A stretch of 38,977 nt of DNA from Actinomycetales bacterium. GTDB lineage: Bacteria; Actinomycetota; Actinomycetes; Nanopelagicales; Nanopelagicaceae. Where the stretch lies: contig QYQH01000070.1 in NCBI GenBank assembly GCA_007280395.1, positions 1-38,977 on the forward strand. The letters are read 5' to 3'. Made by a program: the position numbers and the translations under genes. Below are positions 34,418-38,977 of this stretch, piece after piece. How positions within the stretch are numbered: position 1 is the stretch's first letter; each line of letters opens with the position of its first letter. Below the pieces are notes generated by a model. The model saw only the letters and a program-made list of their open reading frames with translations. It did not search any database and had not been told where the DNA came from.

Positions 34418-34819
34418 GGCAATTCGTTCAAGGTCCATTTCAGAAACATAGGATTTAACTACATCTCCTATTGAAACAATCGAGATTAGCTCCCCAGTTT
34501 CATCGACAACCGGAATATGGCGAATACGTTTTTCAGTCATTAAGGCCATTAACTGTGCAACTGTTGCATTTTTCTTACAAGTCATAACATTTACAGTCAT
34601 TATGTCTCGAACATGTATTTTTTCAATTTCATGCATATGAATAGGAAGAGCTTGGACGATATCCCGTTCTGAAACTATGCCATTTATTCTCTTGCCATCA
34701 GATGAAACGACCAAAGCTCCAATTTTAAAAGAAGCAAGTGCCTGGCTTAACTCCTTTATAGTTGCGTCAGGCTTTATTGTTTGAACTTGCTTTCCGGGTA
34801 ATAAACTTGAAATCTGCAT
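34388..34819 (-). CDS. CBS-pair domain protein
   Basis: The 143 residues form two tandem CBS motifs (about 10-60 and 72-130) and nothing else. GALVVSSDGKRINGIVSERDIV and IRHIPVVDETGELISIVSIGDVV mark them. Such proteins bind adenine nucleotides as energy or metabolite sensors. The partner is unknown. A Shine-Dalgarno AGGGG precedes the ATG. The start region faces the AroE-like gene across a 17-base inverted repeat. Confidence 0.88.
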   Translation of the reverse strand: MQISSLLPGKQVQTIKPDATIKELSQALASFKIGALVVSSDGKRINGIVSERDIVQALPIHMHEIEKIHVRDIMTVNVMTCKKNATVAQLMALMTEKRIRHIPVVDETGELISIVSIGDVVKSYVSEMDLERIALLDYVKSAG

Positions 34820-34827
34820 CAGGTTCC

Positions 34828-34844
34828 CCTATCTAATTGATAGG
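34828..34844. promoter_or_regulatory. Inverted repeat CCTATC-TAATT-GATAGG between divergent genes
   Basis: Perfect 6-base arms around a 5-base spacer (34828-34833 and 34839-34844), in the 75-base gap between the CBS and AroE-like genes. Position and symmetry suggest an operator bound by a dimeric regulator. No regulator gene lies alongside. Confidence 0.4.
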
Positions 34845-34894
34845 TGAATAATTAACCCATTAGAGTCAGATAGCAATAGAGAGGCGTCAAATAT

Positions 34895-35746
34895 ATGAGC
34901 GAACTACATTTCTTGAGCCAGCTAACCGGATGTTTTGCCCAGCCGGTAGATGAGAATCCGACAGTAGTTATGGTCGAAGCCGCCTATCGCCACCATGGTT
35001 TGAACGCACGTTATATAAATATTGAAGTCGGCCCAGAAAATTTAGGTGAAGTAGTTGCTGGAGCAAAGGCGATGGGATGGATTGGATTTAACTGTTCGAT
35101 CCCAAATAAATTGGCAGTTATCAAACATTTAGATGGGATAGGGGAATCGGCTTCAGTAATTGGCGCTGTTAATTGCGCAGTTCTTCGAGATGGCAAATTT
35201 ATCGGTGAAAATACCGATGGTAAGGGCTTCTTGAAATCTCTTGAAGGTGTAATTGATCCAGCCGGCAAAACAGTTGTGATGTTTGGTGCAGGTGGCGCAG
35301 CTCGAGCGGTAGGAGTAGAACTTGCTCTGGCTGGGGCCAACAAAATCATCGTAGTAAATCGTGACGAAGGTCGAGGCAGAATTTTAGTTGAACTAATTAA
35401 TACCAAGACAGAAACTGAAGCAGTATTTATTTCCTGGAGCTCTAAATTTTCAATTCCCATAGGCACCGACATTGTTATTAATTCAACGTCTATTGGGTTA
35501 TTTCCAGATGTAGATGCTCAGTTAAATATTGATTTTGAAACTTTGCGCAGCGGAATAGTTGTGGCTGATGTAATTCCAAATCCTCCCAAGACTCACCTAC
35601 TACGCGAGGCGAAGGCTCGAGGTTGTGTAACTCTTGATGGCTTGGGGATGTTAGTGAATCAAGGAGTTATTGGAATTAAGTATTGGACAGGTATTGATGC
35701 CGATCCTGGCGTTATGCGGAAGGCTTTAGAAGAGGTCTTTGGTTAA
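34895..35746 (+). CDS. Shikimate dehydrogenase-like oxidoreductase (AroE family, altered substrate motif)
   Basis: A 283-residue two-domain dehydrogenase. The catalytic Lys72 (NCSIPNK) and Asp108 (ENTDGKGF) and the NADP loop GAGGAARAVG (131-140) are kept. The usual N-terminal SxSPxxHN shikimate-binding motif is replaced by PVDENPTVVMVEAA, so the two serines that grip the substrate carboxylate are gone. It is therefore probably not the biosynthetic AroE. Its neighbours (UxaA-like dehydratase, lldD) point to a catabolic hydroxy acid. A ribosome site GAGAGG lies upstream. The stop shares TTAA with the convergent gene. Confidence 0.82.
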   Translation: MSELHFLSQLTGCFAQPVDENPTVVMVEAAYRHHGLNARYINIEVGPENLGEVVAGAKAMGWIGFNCSIPNKLAVIKHLDGIGESASVIGAVNCAVLRDGKFIGENTDGKGFLKSLEGVIDPAGKTVVMFGAGGAARAVGVELALAGANKIIVVNRDEGRGRILVELINTKTETEAVFISWSSKFSIPIGTDIVINSTSIGLFPDVDAQLNIDFETLRSGIVVADVIPNPPKTHLLREAKARGCVTLDGLGMLVNQGVIGIKYWTGIDADPGVMRKALEEVFG

Positions 35747-36906
35747 CGAATAATCGTGTTGTACATGCGGGATAATGAGAACTCGTGATGCAGACCTTTT
35801 TCAGCCTTAGTTAATTGGCCATTTGCTACTTCGAGGATCAAATCAAAGAGTTCGCCGCCAACATCGCTCAAGGTTTTTAAACCATCAGCAATAGTTCCTG
35901 CATTTAAGTCAATTAAATCTGGAATTGCATCTGCCATTGTGGTGTTTGTTGCAACCTTGATTGTTGGGACAATCGCAGAACCAGTTGGAGTTCCTCGCCC
36001 TGTTGTGAAGACAATTATATTTATACCGCCAGCACCATAACCAGTTAGTTGTTCGGTGTCATGGCCAGGAGTATCCATAAAATAGAGACCTGGCTTGGTA
36101 ACTTGATCTGCAAATTCAAATACGCCGGAAAATTGTGCGCTGCCAGCTTTCTTTGCCGCGCCCAGTGATTTCTCTTCAAGAGTTGTTAGGCCGCCTTCAA
36201 TATTTCCACGGGATGGTTGCGCGCCACGCATATCAATACCTTCATAGTTAATTGAACGTTCGTACCTGGCAACGGTTTCAACAATTCGAGCACCAATTTC
36301 AGGTGTAATTGCACGAGCCGCAAGTAAATGCTCAGCGCCTAAGATTTCAGTTGTTTCACCGAGTACGGATGAAGCACCAAGTTCTACTAAACGATCACTT
36401 GCAACGCCAAGTGCGGGGTTTGCAGTGATACCGGAGAGCGCATCTGATCCACCACATTCTTGGCCAAGTTTGATTGCACTCCAAGGTGCGCTGATTCGCG
36501 AAACCGCCTTCGCCTCTTTCAACAATGAATTAGCCATCTGTAGGCCGATTTCTGCAATCTTGCCCATCGAACCAAGTTCGGCAACGTTTAGAACCTCTGC
36601 TTTAGAAAGCCCGAGCTTTCTTGCTAGTTCAATGATTCCTAATTCATTTGGCGTACCGATGGTGATAAATATTGTTGCAAAGTTATTTGGATTTGCAGCA
36701 AATCCAGAAATAGTTTTAACTATGCGATCAAAATCGCCATCAACCTCGCCAGACCAATCGTGGCTTACTGCCACAGCGCCATTTGATTCATCGGCAATCT
36801 TGCGTGCAGTTGCCGAGAAAGCGGAGTGGAGCGGAAGAATTAAAACGTGATTACGCAGGCCCCATCGACCATCGCTTCTTTCAAATGCCGTTAATTCTTT
36901 AGACAC
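35743..36906 (-). CDS. UxaA/SuyB-family dehydratase large subunit, C-half intact
   Basis: A 387-residue member of the altronate/galactarate dehydratase family. It keeps the C-half signatures: GQECGGSDALSGITANPALG (148-167), GETTEILGAEHLL, FMDTPGHD and TTGRGTPTGS. In the N-half the expected HQHGCG reads SHDWSG and the expected GLGCE reads TIGTPNE, so those metal or catalytic residues are lost. The start is GTG 36904-36906, with AGGTG upstream; it overlaps the previous gene's stop by 8 bases. A longer frame exists but runs through the previous gene. It probably acts together with the 270-residue paralogue upstream. Confidence 0.85.
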   Translation of the reverse strand: MSKELTAFERSDGRWGLRNHVLILPLHSAFSATARKIADESNGAVAVSHDWSGEVDGDFDRIVKTISGFAANPNNFATIFITIGTPNELGIIELARKLGLSKAEVLNVAELGSMGKIAEIGLQMANSLLKEAKAVSRISAPWSAIKLGQECGGSDALSGITANPALGVASDRLVELGASSVLGETTEILGAEHLLAARAITPEIGARIVETVARYERSINYEGIDMRGAQPSRGNIEGGLTTLEEKSLGAAKKAGSAQFSGVFEFADQVTKPGLYFMDTPGHDTEQLTGYGAGGINIIVFTTGRGTPTGSAIVPTIKVATNTTMADAIPDLIDLNAGTIADGLKTLSDVGGELFDLILEVANGQLTKAEKGLHHEFSLSRMYNTIIR

Positions 36907-37711
36907 TTCGCACCTCGCGGCCGGCAATGATTTCGCCAGCGCCGATCGCCTCGACCTTAGTGAGTTCACCATTTACTACGGAGTTAATCTTCTCCATGAT
37001 CTCTTCTGGTGAAGAATCTGCGGACAGATCAAAATCCTGTGAAATGGCCGTATGCAAGGGCGAGCCACTTGCAACATTGATTGTCGGGATAAGTGGAAAG
37101 CCTGATGGTGGTTGGTTTCTATCTGGGAAGGAGAGAATGACGTGAACTCCTGCCTCCATCAAATCTGAGAAATTTAGGCCAGAATTTTTATGGGATGCCG
37201 CAACGGTAATATCGACGCCAACCTCGGTAAGCGCAGAGACAATTTCATCAACCTTTATATTGTCATCTGAAAGATCAATTCCAAGATGCAATCGGGGTAG
37301 CACAACTTGAGGTGTTGGATATTTTGCTTTTAACTCCGTTGCGGCAGCAACGCCAGAATTAACAGTTCCTTGCACACCGCCACTCTCTTGAGTCACGAGG
37401 TAATTAGTGGATTTATTCTTGGAGAGTAATTTAGCTGCGAGTTCATTTCCTTGAAGCGTTTCACAACCAAGTCCAACAACGAGCGTTGAACTTACATTTG
37501 GATGATTTGCAAGAGCAGCGAAGAAATCAGTAATGCGACCAACATCATTACCAATAAATCCACAACCATGTTGGTGGGCAAAGGTAATTGCATCCATCTC
37601 TTTTGCGATTCGACTTGAGACACGAGTAGAACAGACAACAGAAGGCAGAATTAATTGATGATTCCGAATTCCAATTCCACGATTACCGTGATCAAAGCCC
37701 TTCATGCTCAT
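36899..37711 (-). CDS. UxaA/SuyB-family dehydratase paralogue, N-half intact, C-half shortened
   Basis: The 270 residues keep the N-half signatures of the UxaA large chain: GIGIRNHQLILPSVVC, AHQHGCG (45-51), VVGLGCE (78-84) and TQESGGVQGT. Where ECGGSD is expected it reads DLSDDN, and about 100 residues between there and the GGANxxxFTTGRG segment are missing. The end (PLIPTINVASGSPLHTAI, then VVNGELTKVEA) still aligns with the family C-terminus. Its own ATG overlaps the SAF gene stop (ATGA), and its stop overlaps the next GTG, so it is an intact co-translated gene and not a frameshift product. Confidence 0.82.
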   Translation of the reverse strand: MSMKGFDHGNRGIGIRNHQLILPSVVCSTRVSSRIAKEMDAITFAHQHGCGFIGNDVGRITDFFAALANHPNVSSTLVVGLGCETLQGNELAAKLLSKNKSTNYLVTQESGGVQGTVNSGVAAATELKAKYPTPQVVLPRLHLGIDLSDDNIKVDEIVSALTEVGVDITVAASHKNSGLNFSDLMEAGVHVILSFPDRNQPPSGFPLIPTINVASGSPLHTAISQDFDLSADSSPEEIMEKINSVVNGELTKVEAIGAGEIIAGREVRSV

Positions 37712-37986
37712 ACAACTTGCTCCGTAGATAATCGGTCACCTAGAACATTGTGGGTATGAACATGTTCGCCAACTTTAATATCAGTTGTCGCATGGCCCAT
37801 GCGTTCACCATATTTAATGATGCCCTCATTCTTTGCGATCGCGGTTGTCGCTACTTTATGACCACGAGGGATGAGGCTTTGAATAGTGAGATTTAGGCCA
37901 TCTTGTCCGATAACTTCGCCAATTGCCAACTCAACTAAGCAGACGGCAATATTGTCTTTCTCGTTAAGAATCAGGACCTTACGCAT
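37708..37986 (-). CDS. SAF-domain small subunit of UxaA/SuyA type
   Basis: A 92-residue SAF domain, equal to the N-terminal domain of UxaA or the small subunit SuyA. RGHKVATTAIAKNEGIIKYG and VGEHVHTHN are the family signatures (His42 and the HVHTHN end). In galactarate and altronate dehydratases this domain folds over the active site. It is the first of three overlapping genes, divergent from lldD across a 47-base gap. Confidence 0.88.
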   Translation of the reverse strand: MRKVLILNEKDNIAVCLVELAIGEVIGQDGLNLTIQSLIPRGHKVATTAIAKNEGIIKYGERMGHATTDIKVGEHVHTHNVLGDRLSTEQVV

Positions 37987-38021
37987 AAGGATTCAAAGCA
38001 TACTCTTCTAATATGGATGTG

Positions 38022-38033
38022 TAGTATTTCCCA
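38022..38033 (+). promoter_or_regulatory. Candidate leaderless -10 promoter of lldD
   Basis: TAGTAT (38022-38027), six bases (TTCCCA), then ATG 38034. No Shine-Dalgarno site. Confidence 0.6.
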
Positions 38034-38977
38034 ATGGGTCAATTAAAAGTTAAGCGCCGTTTTCCTGGAGTCAAAGAGCTAGCCGCTTTGATGCAATTTC
38101 GGAAGCCAATATTTAATGGTCGCAAACGTCGTCTGACTCGTGCACTAACTATTTATGACTTACGAGATATTGCGAAACGTCGCACGCCACAAGCACCATT
38201 TGATTACACAGATGGCGGCGCAGATACCGAATCAAGTTTGATTCGTGCCCGCGAAACATTTGAAAAAATTGAGTTCCAACCAAGAATTCTCCGGGATGTC
38301 TCAAGTGTTGATACATCAGTAACAATGCTCGGAGAACTCACATCAATGCCGATTGGAATTGCTCCAACTGGATTTACTCGAATGATGCAGACCGAAGGTG
38401 AATATGCCGGAGCAACAGCGGCTCGCGATGCTGGAATTCCTTTCACACTTTCAACAATGGGCACGCGTTCTATCGAAGATGTTGCCGCAATCGCACCTGA
38501 TGGTCGCAACTGGTTCCAGTTATATATGTGGAAGGACCGCGATCGTTCAATGGCTTTGGTTGATCGTGCAAAGGCTGCGGGCTTCGACACCTTAGTTTTA
38601 ACGGTAGATGTCCCAGTCGCAGGAGCAAGACTTCGAGATGTTAGAAACGGAATGACAATTCCACCATCACTAACGTCTAAGACAATATTAAATGCACTTC
38701 CACGTCCGGCTTGGTGGCTGAATTTTTTAACTACCGATCCACTTAAATTTGCTTCACTTGATAGTTGGAAGGGCACAGTTGCTGAACTGCTAGATTCAAT
38801 GTTCGATCCAACTGTAACTGTCGAAGATCTAAAATGGATTCGCAAGCAATGGGATGGCAATCTGCTCGTTAAGGGAATTCAGAGCGTTGAAGATGCTGTC
38901 ATGGTACAAAAAGCTGGCGCAGATGCAATCACGCTTTCAAATCATGGTGGCCGCCAATTAGATCGCGCACCCGTTCC
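38034..38977 (+). CDS. lldD: FMN-dependent L-lactate dehydrogenase (3' end outside window)
   Basis: Alpha-hydroxyacid dehydrogenase oxidising L-lactate to pyruvate at the membrane. The frame from ATG 38034 is open to the window end (314 codons of an expected 400 or so). [56 protein letters not shown] and the active-site SNHGGRQLD (His304) are present. The segments [19 protein letters not shown] and [11 protein letters not shown] are characteristic of the actinobacterial LldD2 type. It is divergent from the UxaA-like genes, suggesting that they share a catabolic role. Confidence 0.94.
   Translation, partial: MGQLKVKRRFPGVKELAALMQFRKPIFNGRKRRLTRALTIYDLRDIAKRRTPQAPFDYTDGGADTESSLIRARETFEKIEFQPRILRDVSSVDTSVTMLGELTSMPIGIAPTGFTRMMQTEGEYAGATAARDAGIPFTLSTMGTRSIEDVAAIAPDGRNWFQLYMWKDRDRSMALVDRAKAAGFDTLVLTVDVPVAGARLRDVRNGMTIPPSLTSKTILNALPRPAWWLNFLTTDPLKFASLDSWKGTVAELLDSMFDPTVTVEDLKWIRKQWDGNLLVKGIQSVEDAVMVQKAGADAITLSNHGGRQLDRAPV

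Noticed and set aside
36425-36850. Open frame on the plus strand inside the UxaA-like genes
   Set aside because: Antisense shadow of a conserved coding frame, with no promoter, ribosome site or family features.
35743-37711. The two UxaA-like genes as one frameshifted gene
   Set aside because: Both proteins begin with the same family N-terminal motif and each has its own overlapping start, so they are paralogues rather than fragments.
38204-38860. Long open frame (218 codons) on the minus strand
   Set aside because: It lies wholly antisense to the well-supported lldD gene, has a Ser/Val-rich low-information translation and no recognisable motif.
1-38977. CRISPR arrays, insertion sequences, prophage genes, tRNA or rRNA
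   Set aside because: Reading through both strands showed no spaced repeat array, transposase, integrase or phage gene and no recognisable RNA gene. Gene content and composition look uniform.

Overview
The window reads as one continuous, very compact chromosomal segment of a low-GC, genome-streamlined member of the Actinomycetota, most likely a free-living aquatic lineage such as the freshwater acI group (Nanopelagicales). The phylum call rests on lineage markers seen directly: mycothiol deacetylase MshB, an acyl-CoA carboxylase epsilon subunit, DUF3117, DUF3107, actinobacterial-type DapD and DapC, MoeZ with a rhodanese tail, a 7Fe ferredoxin and LldD2-type lactate dehydrogenase. The AT-leaning composition and near absence of intergenic DNA suggest streamlining. 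The exact taxon is inference. No tRNA, rRNA, CRISPR array or insertion sequence was seen, and there is no gene-free stretch over 300 bases. The longest gap is about 155 bases, at 27612-27766.

Layout. 1-1666: 3' part of trpS and an orphan BMP-family binding protein. 1670-4917 (minus): deoC, a full aldehyde dehydrogenase and an ALDH-like protein without a catalytic domain, which look like a split ALDH16 fed by deoxyribose catabolism. 4959-9029 (minus): acyl-CoA carboxylase operon accD-accE-maf-accA3, including a 55-codon epsilon subunit. 9116-11482: birA-purK-purE. 11479-14994: UDP-glucose dehydrogenase, a divergent glycosyltransferase and a SpoIID-domain protein. 14987-16963: dapD, a LOG-family protein, a tiny sigma-region-4-like protein and DUF3117. 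16996-21756: pepA, O-methyltransferase, htrA, tatB and mrp. This resembles the mycobacterial sigE-htrA-tatB-mrp neighbourhood, but sigE and rseA are absent. 21787-26722: five overlapping genes beginning with a soluble MgtE/CBS protein coupled to an NRAMP-related transporter that lacks the canonical Mn/Fe motifs, so it is probably a magnesium system. 26719-27611 (minus): DUF3107 and a TetR regulator. 27767-30147: moeZ, mshB and a small membrane protein. 30144-31741 (minus): cysS and a stand-alone SH3-like domain. 31833-34417: fdxA, dapC and a methyltransferase. 34388-38977: a CBS-pair protein, an AroE-like oxidoreductase with an altered substrate motif, a three-gene UxaA/SuyAB-like dehydratase set and a divergent lldD that runs off the window.

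The most notable observations are: (1) two UxaA-family large-subunit paralogues that have each lost the conserved motifs the other keeps, beside a SAF-domain subunit and lactate dehydrogenase; (2) a TANNNT element 6-7 bases before the start codon of about a dozen transcription-unit heads, pointing to widespread leaderless transcription; (3) the MgtE-like sensor plus NRAMP-related pair; (4) the split ALDH16; (5) convergent genes that share one TTAA or TTAG as stop codon on both strands.
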